Shown here: positions 1 through 11,130 of the stretch, piece by piece | Layout: each line of letters begins with the position of its first letter | Position numbering within the stretch: the first letter of the stretch is position 1 | NCBI RefSeq assembly: GCF_043290135.1 | Contig: NC_134705.1 | Coordinates: 40,538,771 to 40,602,770 of the forward strand | Origin: Rhipicephalus microplus | Lineage: Eukaryota > Arthropoda > Arachnida > Ixodida > Ixodidae | Direction of reading: 5' to 3' | DNA: 64,000 nucleotides | The notes under the pieces: model-generated | Databases searched by the model: none | The model's input: only the letters and a program-made list of their open reading frames with translations | What the model was told of the DNA's origin: nothing | Program-made: the position numbers and the translations under genes

Positions 1-1142
1 ATCGAGCTAACTCGTAGCAAGCCGTATCGCTGTTCTCCTGTGCAAAAGCAGATCATGAAAGTGGAGATCGATAAAATGCTGGAGTTGGGAGTCATAATAC
101 CGGGCGAGAGTGACTATACATCCCCTCTAATATTGGTTTAGGTGCCAGGAAAAGATCCGAGGCCATACATTGATTATCGGCGTCTTAACGCCATAACTCG
201 AGACCAAACTTACCTGATACCAAACCTAGAGGAGATGTTGGAAACTGTGTCACAGTCCAGCTATATTTCCACGTTAGACCTCGTGCGAGGGTATTGGCAA
301 GTCCCCCTTACAGAGCGTGCTAGCCGCTATGCCGCATTTGTTTCTCCATTTGGAACGTATCGTCCATTTAAGCTGAGCTTTGGATTGAAAAATGCACCCT
401 TTTGTGTTTCAGGCTTAATGGACCGCGTTCCTAAAGGCCTCTCTGATTTCGCTCTGCCGTATCTTGACGATGTCGCCATCTTTTCCAACAACTGGGAAGA
501 ACATGTCGAGCATTTAGGCGTCGTGCTGAACAGGTTGAAAGAGGCTGGCCTTACCGTGAAACCTACTAAATGTCACCTAGGCTGTGGCGAGGTGTCTTAC
601 CTGGGGCACGTTGTGGGGCGTGGCCGGCGTAGACCTTCAGAAATTAAGGTAGCCGCCGTCTTGAACTATCCACGACCAACCACAAAATCTGAGATAAGGG
701 CATTCTTGGGCCTGGCTGGATACTATCAGCATTACGTGCAAAACTACTCCAGCATTGCCAGCCCTCTAACTGACGCACTTCGAAAATCCGAGCCGGTTAA
801 AGTAGTATGGGACTCAGAAAAGGAGAAGGCGTTTTGCCAGCTAAAACAGGCCTTAAGCGAAAAGCCCGCTCTCATGGCACCCAATTTCTCTAAGAGATTT
901 GTGATTCAATGCGACGCGAGTGATCGCGGCATGGGAGCTGTATTGTGCCAGGAAGACAGTGCTGGTAACGAAAGGCCAGTTTTGTATTTAGGTCGAAAAC
1001 TCAGCGGCAGGGAAGAGGCATACAGTACCTCTGAAGAGGAATGCGCTTGCCTCGTGTGGGCCGTTCAAAAGCTAGCTTGTTATGTCTCCGGTTCGAGGTT
1101 TGTGGTTGAAATGAACCACTGTCCTCTAACCTGGTTAAATAA
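1..1142 (+). pseudogene. Ty3/gypsy pol fragment (RT and RNase H), 5' part
   Basis: Reverse transcriptase and RNase H part of a Ty3/gypsy retrotransposon polyprotein, which copies element RNA into DNA. The frame is open from base 1, so the element begins outside the window. An in-frame TAG at 139-141 interrupts it, and the frame continues from 142. Visible motifs are the RT palm segment TLDLVRGYWQVPL (about 279-315), the catalytic YLDD box (about 457-470) and the RNase H segment QCDASDRGMGAVL (about 907-945). The frame stops matching at 1142, where a TIR element is inserted; the matching frame resumes at 1970. Family assignment is firm; the copy is dead because of the stop codon, the insertion and the missing integrase. 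Confidence 0.9.
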
Positions 1143-1966
1143 TACCCGTGCCACACGCGGCATAGAAAATGACATTTGGTGGCGAAGGCCTTCAGTTCCC
1201 GAATGACATTCGTTTCGCCGGCGCTGCTACACGTCCAAAGCGAATGACATTTGACTTGATGATGTCGATCGCAGCACCTTCCAAGTGAGCATTGGGGGAA
1301 TAGCAATAAAAAAATAAACAAGCGTTTACAAGCTTCATACACATCAAATAATCATTAAAAAATAGATATAAGCATATTACGCTGCCCTAAGTAGTAGTTT
1401 CTTGCTTTGTTTTACAACGTTGCAGCCGACCGTAGCAACCTAAGCCAACACTAGACAGATCCACAGCGTAATTAGAAAATGGCGCCTGTCGCATCACACC
1501 TGTCGCATCTCTCAGAAGATGTTCGCAGAGTTCATTTTTTCACGGCAGCACTTGTGTGTTTCCGTGCAAAGCATAGCGCTCAAGAGCGAATGATTCTGGA
1601 GCAAAGACGAGTTAGTATGCGTCAGCTTCAGTACATTGAACTTGAATTATTTTAAACCATTTAAACCTGATCTTCGTATAACGGTCAAAGCACTTTTTTA
1701 AAAGTTTAGTGCAAATAAAAGACGGGAAGTTTTATTTGTAGCTGAGTATGATTTGTTTTATTTACTTTAAGGTAAATCTCACTTCGCGACCTGTGTCATC
1801 GAGAGTAGGCATTTCTCAGTCAACTGAGTTCTCGCGAAGGGATTTGGTGGCGAATGGCATTCGGACGAATGCCATTTCGTTCGCCCGTGTGGCACCGCGT
1901 GAATGACAATAAATCTGAAGACATGCGGGGGTAAATGCCATTTTCTCTGCCCGTGTGGCACGGGTA
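1143..1966. mobile_element. 824-bp non-autonomous TIR transposon (PIF/Harbinger-like MITE)
   Basis: Both ends begin TACCCGTGCCACACG reading inwards, and the inverted repeats extend about 35 bp with roughly four differences. TAA is present on both sides (1140-1142 and 1967-1969) and fits a 3-bp target duplication. Counting one TAA, the Ty3 reading frame on the two sides is in register, which independently fixes the boundaries. Subterminal GCCACACGGG and AATGGCATTCG motifs recur near the right end. No transposase is encoded. A 3-bp TWA-type duplication is the habit of PIF/Harbinger elements; the superfamily call is inference. Confidence 0.8.
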
Positions 1967-2186
1967 TAACATGTCGACTAAAAGTGGCCGGATACTGAGG
2001 TGGAGCATGATACTCCAACAGCACAACTTTGACGTTCACCACAAAAAAGGAAAGCTAAACGCTAGTGCAGACGCATTGAGCCGTGCGTTTAGTTCATACC
2101 TTCTCCACCTTAGGTTTCTCGCTGGCGATTCGGGGCAAAATTTCGTCCTCATCACTTCCTTAGCTGAGCGCTCTCGTCCAGAATGA
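1967..2186 (+). pseudogene. Ty3/gypsy pol fragment, RNase H/connection part 3' of the insertion
   Basis: Continuation of the pol frame broken at 1142. The stretch from about 1970 to 2090 reads as the end of the Ty3 RNase H region, including the conserved ADALSRAF segment that precedes integrase in this family. Beyond about 2090 the translation stops resembling pol and ends at a TGA at 2184-2186. No integrase follows, so the element has lost its 3' coding half, or the frame has joined unrelated 3' sequence. Confidence 0.75.
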
Positions 2187-3310
2187 GCTCAAGGAGCCAA
2201 CTTTATGTTCTATTCTATTTCGTTACGTTGTTTTACGTGTAAAAAAATTGAGTTCTCATTTTAAGAGTCTTGTGTCTCACATGTGCCTCTTGATGTAGAG
2301 GGAACGAAATTCCGATAGACACGTAGCTAGGTATATGTTGTACTATACTTTGTCTGGTGTTCTGTCGGGTGACCGAGGGCACTTGCTTGTGTCGTGTGTT
2401 GTCTGTTGTCGAACCGTTCTTGACAAGTTGCAGAACCATTGACAAGTGCTGAAACCAAGGATCGTCAGAAGAGACGAGCGAAGCTGGTCGACAAGTTGTG
2501 GCGACAAGCCAGTGGAGCTGGGATCCGTCCTCAAGAATGGGATGTGTTCCCGGAACAGAGTCTGGAGCTGCATTTTCCCCATGGCCCTGGAGGCGAACCT
2601 GGAGGGACCTGGCGAACGAGCGCACCTGACATCCGAGCCACGTGGAAGCAGCTCGTCTTTCCGGCGCATTGTCTGGCGGCGGGGGTGCTGTTATGCCTGC
2701 GAGTCCACAGCGAACGTCCATGCCTCTGAAAAAGGCAATCTGTGTCAAGGCCAGCCCGCGAGCCCGCCTGACGCAAACAACTCAACGGCGTCAACACGCG
2801 GCGGTGCCTCTCTGCCGCGCACGCACAGTGAGTCACCTCAGCCAGCGAGCCCGTCGAGCAAGCAACCAGCGCCTTCCTGTCTGGCGGGTCTGACGCAATG
2901 CCTGGCGACGTCACTCGTCCTTGGGTGCTGCCACCTGCAGCGCAGCCTCTCCAGATTCGATGAAAAAGAATGACGCAGCCCAGCGGCGACCCCATTAGAG
3001 GATTCTGACCTCACGACCAGCGGCGCTTCTGGTTGGACATTTGGTTATTCAAAGAATCCACCCGGTGCATAGAAAAGAAGCCCAGCGGCGCGTCGCGAGA
3101 GCAGACCTAGTTGAGAGCAGACCTATGTGTTAGAAAGGAGAGCTCGGCTCTTCGGGTCTCTAAGCTGTCGGCCTCAGTGCCGAATGCATAACGCCTCTGT
3201 ATATAAGCTGTACATAAACCTTGTTTAACTCACCTTCGTCTCGTCTACTCGTCTATCAGCTCTGCGCAGAAGCAGTCGCGAGCTGAGAAACCTACGCTAC
3301 TAAACGGCTG
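2187..3310 (+). other. Non-coding Ty3 tail with LTR-like segment
   Basis: No recognisable protein. A purine run followed by TGACGCAGCC lies near 2970. The stretch to about 3310 has LTR-like content: a TATA-type motif (TATATAAGC near 3200), ACATAAACC nearby, and TGGTGACC directly after about 3308, which is the usual look of a primer-binding site after an LTR. This could be the 3' LTR of the pol remnant upstream, or the 5' LTR of another element. A 175-codon open frame at 2446-2973 has no recognisable domain and is probably fortuitous. Confidence 0.35.
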
Positions 3311-3450
3311 GTGACCTTCCCGGCGGAGTTCGAAGCAGTGGTGCCTTCGGGACCGTGTTGGCGTCGCCGTCTTTCGAAACAGTGGTTGCAGCGGTGAGAT
3401 TCGTGGTGCCCTTCGTAACGTCGTCGGAGGCGCCCTTCGAAACACTACCT
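3308..3450 (+). repeat. Imperfect short tandem motif (TGGTGnCnTTC)
   Basis: The motif CTGGTGACCTTC / GTGGTGCCTTC / GTGGTGCCCTTC recurs three times, and TTTCGAAACA or TTCGAAACA follows two of the units. It directly follows the LTR-like segment. From here to 4000 nothing else is recognised. Confidence 0.4.
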
Positions 3451-4014
3451 AACATACCTGCTGCTAAATATGGGTTACTACTTGCGCATGCGGCTAGTAA
3501 GCAGACGTTACTATCTGCGTTGTACATGATATAAGCAGTGTAATTGCGTGTCTTATGAAAATTTTTGGCGACACTATTATTTTTTCTATTTTAAAAGGAG
3601 AGTCCAGCACCAGAATAATGCCAGGAAAGGCACTGTAAACCTGAAAACAACGACGGATCATTACTTCAACGCTAACCACATCATTGACTTGGACTGTGCG
3701 AGCATAATCACGACAGACAAGCGTCTATCGACGCAGCTACTTTGAGAATCTCTTCACATTCAAACTGAAAACGCCCTTAATTGGATGCAGATTTATCTCT
3801 GCGTCACTCAACACACAATTAGGGAGGGCAGGCTCAAGTTTGCGAAGTGCCGTTCACCACCCTAGCGAAAACAGGGCAAATCTCCAGTCGCTCGGACGAG
3901 CCATGCTCGCTGGGTTTTCCCATAGCGCACACGAAAAGGTGTTCCTTGGAGCGCTTATCTCCCAATTTGCACGCTATCGGCAGTGCTACTTCGTCATTAT
4001 GGAAAGCAGGCACG

Positions 4015-4176
4015 CACTACTGCTGCATTGTGAGCTGCTACAAAAGTTTAAACATGACGAAGACCTGAAAACTGCCCGTCAAGTTTTACCGTTTTCAATA
4101 TGAGCAGTGCGAGAAGCAAAGGCGCCAGGACTGGATTATGGCAGTTCACCGATACTCCGTGGTCTCGTTATTCTGA
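4015..4176 (+). pseudogene. THAP zinc-finger domain remnant
   Basis: The frame beginning at 4015 reads as the N-terminal half of a THAP DNA-binding domain. It has the CxxxC pair (C-C-I-V-S-C), then VKFYRFQYEQ, which resembles the THAP V-x-F-(Y/H)-x-F-P motif, and DWIMAVHRY in the place of the conserved W-x-x-A-x-x-R. A TGA at 4066-4068 interrupts it, and a second stop follows at 4174-4176. The second zinc pair (C-x2-H) is not found downstream. THAP domains occur in host transcription regulators and in P-element-type transposases; which source applies here cannot be told. Small and degenerate, but the spacing of key residues is persuasive. Confidence 0.5.
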
Positions 4177-4764
4177 AATTTTTTGTCGTGCGCAGTACTA
4201 CAAGCTATTAATTAACTGAAAGAAACGCGATGGCTGGACTCATATTAAAAGAAAGCGTGTTTGTAAACTCAAACTTCAGCAAGTAGACAACCGCTGTACA
4301 TTTCGTGATTGGGCTCTGGCTCTTCGAGACAACTATTCGTAGTACGAAAGTGGTGGAGCTTGCTAGCCTAATACACTTCAAATATCATGCTGTGAGCCCT
4401 TCAAGCAGTTTATTCAGCTCATATAGACTTCTCGTCGCCACTCAGGGTAAACTTATTTGTGCTGCACGTTCGCACTAAGCGTTTATACGTACAGGTCTCG
4501 CAAGCAACACCCACCGATAAGTTAGCGCGATGAGGTGTTGTGATGGTAGGATCGAAGTCATGAGTTAGATTCCCGCATAAATCAGCTGCATTTCTACGGG
4601 AGCGAGAGACAGTAACAGTGCGATCAGATTTCGGTGCAAGAATGATGGACAGGGTGTGTTGGTGCTGCATATTTGAAGCGTACGGTGGTATGACGCCTAG
4701 TGTAAACAGAAGTGACGCTTGGTGTGTGCACACCCTCTGTCAGTTGTCCAGCCGTATGCACATC

Positions 4765-4875
4765 AAATATATTTAGGTGCACGTAAAAAAAATCCAGGTG
4801 GCCGGAATCAATCTAGAGTCTCAATTCACGGCGTGCCTCCTAATGATATGATGGTTTCGCCAGGTAAAACATTAT
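4765..4875 (+). repeat. Degenerate fragment of SINE family A
   Basis: The sequence around TTTAGGTGCACGT and CATGATGGTTT-like segments aligns by eye with the body of the SINE seen complete at 37.5 and 63.4 kb. It is strongly diverged and lacks the tRNA-like head. Confidence 0.45.
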
Positions 4876-4879
4876 GCCC

Positions 4880-5963
4880 TTGCATGCACCCGAGCCGCGG
4901 GTGGTGAACAGCTGCCGTTATCAAAACGAGTTGAAAAAGAACCAAGTCAGATGCAAAATTTTCGATAGTCTCGCAAAACTTCACGTAGTTCAGGGGCAAA
5001 TTTCATTTCATTTAATTTATTTACTCTCAAGGCACTGGGCATTAAAGAGAGGAGTGGGACAGAAATATCAAAAGGAAGTAAAACAAAACAAATCTCGGCT
5101 TAACTAAAAACATGCTCGATCATAGTGGGTATTGTGTGATATGACGATGACCAAGCGAGCGGTCAAAACCACCTAATCAACATTCGGTTCAGTGAACACG
5201 CTGCGTGATCAGGCGTGGATATTATCCGAAATGAAATATGCGCTGCAAGAAACATTCATGGTCGAAGTGGACATGAAATAATTTTTTGCCCATCATTATT
5301 TTTTCAAAAGAGCTGCAAAAACTTCAAGGTGTCATTGAACTTGCGATACGACCTTGTTAACATCCGATGAAAACTTCGTTAAAGGGGAAACTCCTGTGAA
5401 GCTGAACAATCCGCATTTAAATGGTGCCAGGGACTCAACAGGGCAGGTGTAAGGTAAGTCTCTTCACGCTGACCTCCTGATAAATTTAAAGCCACGTGAC
5501 AAACTTGGCATTCAAGCAATAAAAGTCCGAACACTGTATACAAATGCACACGAAAGCGTGGTGGTAATTTGCCGACAGATCTGAGAAGACACGAATGCCG
5601 CAGCAAATGAGCGTTTTACCAGTAACATACGTAGAGAATTCTCGCCGTCACCTCACTTTTAAGCACATGAAAATGCAGCTTCTCACTGTCGACATTCACA
5701 TAGCACTCGCTCAAAGACATCGTGTCTGACTTGCTTGGGTCCCGCAATGGTAGTCAATTAATCGCTCTTGGTTCTGATAAGACTCACACCGTGAAAACAT
5801 TTTATAATCTTTTTAAACCTTCGCAGAAAGTCACAAGTGACGCTGCACGTAGAGGGCGCGACCAGATAACAGCGCGCGCCGAGCGCGTGAACCTGCTGAG
5901 ATTGCACAGGCAGAAGGTGGAAGCGGGGTACCGAGTGACCAGCTTTTACTAGAAAGGCGGCGA
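4880..5963. other. No gene recognised
   Basis: AT-rich sequence with only short open frames in all six frames. I see no motif, tRNA-like box or terminal repeat that I can support. It ends at the 3' tail of the minus-strand LINE. Confidence 0.4.
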
Positions 5964-5987
5964 AGGATGGATGGATGGATGGATTGA
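5964..5987. repeat. GGAT/ATCC short tandem tail of the LINE
   Basis: Five or six GGAT units on the plus strand, directly adjoining the LINE 3' UTR. Non-LTR elements of several clades end in short tandem repeats instead of poly(A). Confidence 0.8.
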
Positions 5988-6137
5988 TATGGCTGTACCC
6001 TTTAGATCGGGCGGTGGCTAGCGCCACCAAGCCGTAATCCTTAATGAACTCAAAACTATATTTCTTTATTTATTTTTTAAAAAGTGAGTTTGAAGATTCG
6101 TACTTTGCAGTGAAGAGTTTAATTTTCACTCGTGCCT

Positions 6138-9100
6138 TCACTTTAGCCACCAATCAGATAACCTCCTTCTAGTTAAGTCTACTTGCTTAAAGTCTATTTT
6201 GCCCTCCCGGTCCCTAAACCCCAGTGCTTTGAAAAACTCTGCGCCATCATCCTGAACTATAGGGTGAAGCCCTTTACAGAACATTATCAAGTGTTCGGCA
6301 GTTTCTTCTTCCTCTCCACACGCACTGCATACTGTGTCTACCCCTTCGTATTTGGCCCGATATGTCTTGGTTCGCAGTACTCCCGTCCTTGCCTCAAACA
6401 GTAGAGAACTACCCCGAGTATTATCATAGATCCTTTCCTTGGCAATTTCCTGCTTAAAAGTTCGATAGATCTCTAGTGCGGACTTCTTAATCATGCCCAT
6501 TTTCCACATGCCAGTCTCCGTTTCATTCACTTTCTTCTTAACCGATAGTTCTTTTTGGTTTGGCCACCTGCTGTTTTCTAAGTATTTACCAGTCAACTTC
6601 CTGGTTTGCTTCCTCCATTTTGTGTCGACATTCTTCATGTACAAGTAGCTGAAAACCTTCCTAGCCCAACGCTCCTCCTTCATTTCTCTCAATCGCTTCT
6701 CAAATTTTATCTAGCTGCTAGCTTCCCTGCCCTCAAATGATGTCCATCCCATATCACCTTGTACTCCCTGATTTGGTGTATTCCCGTGAGCTCCTAAAGC
6801 AAGCCTACCTATTCCACGTTGCTTAATTTCTAATCTTGCTTGAACTTCTGATCTCATGCACAAGACCGCATTGCCGAACGTCAGCCCAGGAACCATGACC
6901 CCATTCGATATTCCTCTCACAACATCATACCTATTGTAATTCCACAGTGCCCTGTTTTTCATCACTGCTGCATTCCTGTTACCTTTAGTCGTCACGTATA
7001 TTTCGTGTTCACTCAGGTACTCGGTCCCATTGCTTATTTATACGCCCAGATATTTGTATTTATCTGTTATCTCTAGCGTACGTCCTGTATCCTAAGCTCA
7101 CTACCTTCGTTGTCATTGAAAATCATGACTGCTGATTTTTCCTTACTGAATCTAAAATCAAACCTATCTCCCTCATTACCGCAGATGTCCATCAATCTCT
7201 GCAAATCTTCCTTGTTGTTGGCCATTAGCACTATATCATCTGCGTACATTAATGCTGGTAGTGCCTGATCAATAAGTTTTCCTTGTTTGACTGAAGAGAG
7301 GTTGAAGCCCAGCCCACTTCCCTCTAATTTTGCTTCTAATCCATGTAGGTACATCATGAATAATAAGGGTGACAGGGGGCACCCCTGCCTAAGCCCCCAT
7401 TTTACCTCTGCAGGCTTGGATACCTGTTTTTCCCACTTTATAACTACCTTGTTACCTTTATAGATACCCTTTAAAAGATTAGTGACTACATGTTCCACGC
7501 CTAGTGTGTCCAGTATTCCCCACAATTCCTCTTGAACCACGCTATCGTACGCTCCCTTGATATCCAAGAATGCTAGCCACAGGGGCCTGTGTTCCTTTTC
7601 TGCTATTTCGATGCACTGCGTCAGTGAGAACAGATTGTCTTCCAACCTCCTGTGTTTCCGAAACCCATTCTGCAGTTCCCCCAGCACCCTCTCATCTTCT
7701 ATCAATGCCTGCAGTCTTTCCTTTATAATCTGCATCGCCAGTCTGTAGACCACTGATGTCACTGTTATAGGACTGTAGTTGTTTATGTCAGCTTTGTCCC
7801 CCTTTCCTTTATAGATCATGCTCATCCTGCTAAGTTTCCATCCATCGGGAACTTCACCATCGATTATTATTTTGCTCACTGCCTCTCTCAAAGCCTGCTT
7901 AGACTTCGGACCTAATGTATTTATCAGCCTAATTTGAAAGTCATCTGGGCCTGTTGATGTACTACTAGGAACCCTTTTTTCAGCCCTTTCCCACTTTCGT
8001 TGTGAAAATGGAGCCATTGCACCACTTGATTCGTCCTTGTCTATTGTGGTGCATAAAGTACTTCTTTGTTGAAATTTTTCTGTCACCCTTGCTCTTATAT
8101 ATTCAATAGCTTCGTCCCCTTCTAGCCTGGCACCTTGGGCTGTAAATATAAAACTCTGCTCTAGGCTCGTCTCATTTCTTAGGGAGTTTAGATGGTTTCA
8201 AAATTTCGCAGCTGCCTTTCTATCTTATTTATGTACTTCTGCCAGCCACTGAGCTCCCTTTCTTCTAATCTTTTCATTGATCAGAAGGGATGCAGCCCTT
8301 CTACAGCTTAGAAAGGTTTCCCATTTTCTTTCAACATCATCTGTCGGTTCACCCCGCTGCTTGGCATGTCTGTGTTCCCTAGAGGCTTCCTGACGTTTTG
8401 CTATGGCTCTCTTAACTTCCTCATCCCACCGACTTTTGGGTTTGTGTCTTCTTTTCCGGGGTGACTTGTTGCGCGTCTTAGCAAGCTCTAGCTCAAAGAG
8501 TCTAATTAGATTCATGTCTGTCCAAACTGTCTTATTATCCTCCGTGATTACTTTCTCAATTTGTTTAGTGGCTATTTCAATTTGCCTTTCTGAATAAAAA
8601 TTTTCCTGTAGTTGCTCATCTTGTCTCCTTCCCACTTTCACTGCTATTCCAAAATTTAGCTTCATACGTTTGTGATCTTTACCCAGTCGTCTGGAGCCAC
8701 CTTCATCTATGTGCATTCCCCTGAGCTTATCATACATCCTATGTGACATCAGTGCATAATCTATCGTCGACTGCAGCCTTCCTACCTCCCATGTTATTTG
8801 CCCTTCACACTTCTCGGTACTGTTGCAAATGATGAAATCAAGCTTTTCACACATATCCATGATCATTTTGCTGTCGGGTCGGTATACCCATCTATATCTT
8901 CTATGTGCGCATTCATGTCTCCTAGTATAATTATCTCGCACTCACTTCCTAACTCCTGAATGTCCTTTGATATACACTCTACCATTGCCTGGTTTTCCTC
9001 TCTGGCCTTTGCTCCCGTCCACAAGTACACGAAACCAAGAAGTGTCATTTGACCTGCCACTTTCCCTTTTAGCCATAAATGTTCCTTGCACTCCTGCTTG

Positions 9101-9601
9101 ACCCTTTGCCAGTCTGTACTTTTATGAATGAATGCCCCAATACCACCCCCTTTCTGCTGCCTTATTTCTGTTACAATATTCCCACGCGTAGTCCGGATTG
9201 TTCGGAGGTTGTTCCATGTCCCTGAAATGTGTTTCTACAAAACCGTATACCATCGGCCTCTCTTCCCTTAGCTGTTCTTCTATCTCTTCCCACTTCAGCC
9301 TGTTGCTACCACCCTGCATGTTAATATACCCTATGTCTGAATGGACTCGGCGCTCGTGGCTACGTCTATTTAAGGCCCGGACTCTACCTATCTTAGACAT
9401 TGGTGCCACTTTGGAATCGTATCTGTCGATAACGCCTGTCGAAGAGTCTCCCTGGTTGTTTTCCTCGTTACTAGCTATTCTGCACCCCGAAGGGCTCGCT
9501 TGCCCCCCAAAAAAGCTACTGCGCGTCCTGCAAGTCGCCAACCCACCTCTTGACCTAGTCACCCATCGAAGGGAATTCCGTCTCGTTGAAAACCACCCCA
9601 C
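6138..9601 (-). pseudogene. LINE ORF2: endonuclease, reverse transcriptase, C-terminal zinc knuckle
   Basis: The remains of ORF2, which nicks target DNA and reverse-transcribes the element RNA in place. The apurinic-type endonuclease starts near 9360 (WEEIEEQL..ETHF), with ILGDMNAH near 8920 and the STIDYALMSHR / DHKRMKL segment near 8760-8670. The RT spans about 7950-7080 with FLDIKGAYDSV, GLRQGCPLSPLLF and the catalytic YADD (about 7235). A C-terminal Cx2Cx8Hx4C knuckle (CSACG...EHLIMFC) lies near 6340-6280. Reading needs at least three frame changes (around 9100, 8900 and 7070) and crosses several stops, for example just below 8225. ORF1 and the ORF2 frame overlap by about 43 bp. The copy is inactive; domain identities are secure. 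Confidence 0.85.
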
Positions 9602-10557
9602 CTATGCACCTCTCTGTTTATTTCCACCACCTCAAAGCCTTTCTCTCGACTCATCCGCCATATCTCTTGGTTTGCGTTGACAACCGCTCTTTGCAGGTTG
9701 CTATCACGCACTGGTACCTCCGGTATCGTGCATGTCACTACCTGTACCTTAGGAGTAGTGGCGCGCATGTCATCGACGCCTTTCGCCAGTGTGGCTGCTA
9801 GTCCTGCTGTATCTTCATTTAAGACATCGTTTAAACCACCTGAAATTATCACGAGGTTTCGTCTATCAGCTGTAGTTTTGAGATTTGCGCTCGCTTGCCT
9901 CATGACTGCTTCAAGCTTGCGTCCTGGGAACGCCCCTACTGCAACACTCTTGTCACCTCTTACCCTCTCTTTGATGGCTTCTGTGCATCGATTTAAATTC
10001 GAGTCCCCGGCGATTATCACAAGCTGTGACTTTTCAGCTGGAGCGTCCTGCACCTGGGGGCTACTTGCACCTGTGATGCCGGCTGCTTTGTCCCCTCCCA
10101 GCCCCACTACTACCTCGCTGAAGCTGGGCCTTGCGACAGTTGAACCGGCTAAACCTTTTTTTTCTAAACTTGCTTGTTCTTCCTTCTCCACCGTTCTGGT
10201 TGCCGGTTCTCTACTGTTCTCTCCGTAGGCCGCTTCTTTGTTCAGCTTCGCTAATGCTTCCTCCGTGGACTTCAGTCTTTCTCCCATTGCCCTCGTTTTC
10301 TCTTGCTCTGTCGCCAACGCAGTCTCGAGCTCATCGATTCTCACCAGCAGTTCACTTTGGGCAACCATCATTTTCTCCATTTTTTCCTCGACCTCACATT
10401 GCCTACACTTCGCGTCAGCCTCTTCTCCATCCGCTTCTACGCTTGAGTCCGCTTTCAAACCTACTTCACATCCTGAACGCTTTACAGTCTTTTTAACCAT
10501 GTCTTTCTGACACCAATTGTCCCTATACTCGATAATTACTAAACTCGAGCCCTGCAC
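9559..10557 (-). CDS. LINE ORF1 protein with coiled coil and SGNH-esterase-like domain
   Basis: An intact 332-codon frame, the first ORF of the minus-strand LINE. Residues about 60-115 are Glu/Lys-rich with a heptad character (MEKMMVAQSELLVRIDELE and following), a likely coiled coil for ORF1 oligomerisation. From about residue 175 the protein has the blocks of an SGNH-type hydrolase: IIAGDSNLNR (block I, near 10,010), then GAFPGRKLEAVM, then IISGGLNDVL (block III, near 9,835). Esterase-type ORF1 proteins are known from CR1/L2-group LINEs, where they are thought to aid RNP or membrane association. The first ATG at 10557 is used here; a second in-frame ATG lies 19 codons on. No RRM or CCHC motif is seen. 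It is unusual that ORF1 is intact while ORF2 is broken. Confidence 0.8.
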   Translation of the reverse strand: MQGSSLVIIEYRDNWCQKDMVKKTVKRSGCEVGLKADSSVEADGEEADAKCRQCEVEEKMEKMMVAQSELLVRIDELETALATEQEKTRAMGERLKSTEEALAKLNKEAAYGENSREPATRTVEKEEQASLEKKGLAGSTVARPSFSEVVVGLGGDKAAGITGASSPQVQDAPAEKSQLVIIAGDSNLNRCTEAIKERVRGDKSVAVGAFPGRKLEAVMRQASANLKTTADRRNLVIISGGLNDVLNEDTAGLAATLAKGVDDMRATTPKVQVVTCTIPEVPVRDSNLQRAVVNANQEIWRMSREKGFEVVEINREVHRWGGFQRDGIPFDG

Positions 10558-10560
10558 TAC

Positions 10561-11130
10561 GAAAAAAAAAAGAAAGTCTAAGGTCTACTACAAAAATTTG
10601 CGTGTTCAATGTACGCGCACCTCCCCCACGGGGTGGCAAAAGAAAAAAAAAGAACAAAAATTTCAAACACACACACCCGCACTAACTAATAAATACCTGG
10701 TGACTGGCCCCCGAAAAAGCCGTACCATAAAATGAGTGCTACGAAGATTTCAACCGCTGCCTTATAATTATAAAGACAAGCTCAAAACATGCAAAAACAC
10801 ATATCTGCGCAGTCGATCCGGAGCGCTCGAAAACACGTCCATCCACCGTGACGGCCCGAACAGAACCGCGCGCGAAACGCGCGCGGCACAGCGCCCCCCG
10901 GCCGAAGTTGGGAGGCCCATAGTCAAACCCCGTTTGTTGTGAACGAGGGAGTCGTAGCGACGCCGAAAAGTCGCCATATGTTCGTTTTCCTTCACGCGTG
11001 GTCGTGCTTGCTTTGTTTGTTCAAATACCCTAATTTTATCGGAATAACAGTTTTCGGCTGCGCCATGGCGCACGTATTCGCAACTCCAGAAAACGCTGTA
11101 TGTGCTGGGAACACTGACGAAAAAACAAAG
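10561..11130. other. LINE 5' leader and GC-rich flank, no gene supported
   Basis: A-rich runs (10561-10660) probably belong to the 5' UTR of the minus-strand LINE. The GC-rich block at 10,800-10,930 has CGCGCG runs. Open frames on both strands overlap here, and none has a recognisable domain. Confidence 0.4.

Larger units (their letters stand above)
5964..10560 (-). mobile_element. Near-full-length LINE (two ORFs, ATCC tail)
   Basis: A non-LTR retrotransposon about 4.6 kb long on the minus strand. In its reading direction it has ORF1 (10557-9559), ORF2 (9601-6138, broken), a short 3' UTR, and a tail of ATCC units (RC of 5964-5987). The 3' UTR end TACAGCCA followed by ATCC units is found again at 44.2 kb, which marks the true 3' terminus. 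The 5' end is uncertain and may extend to about 10.9 kb. No target duplication was found. The clade is uncertain. Confidence 0.85.

Noticed and set aside
1001..1342. 113-codon minus-strand frame
   Set aside because: Crosses the junction between Ty3 pol and the TIR element, so it cannot be a real gene.
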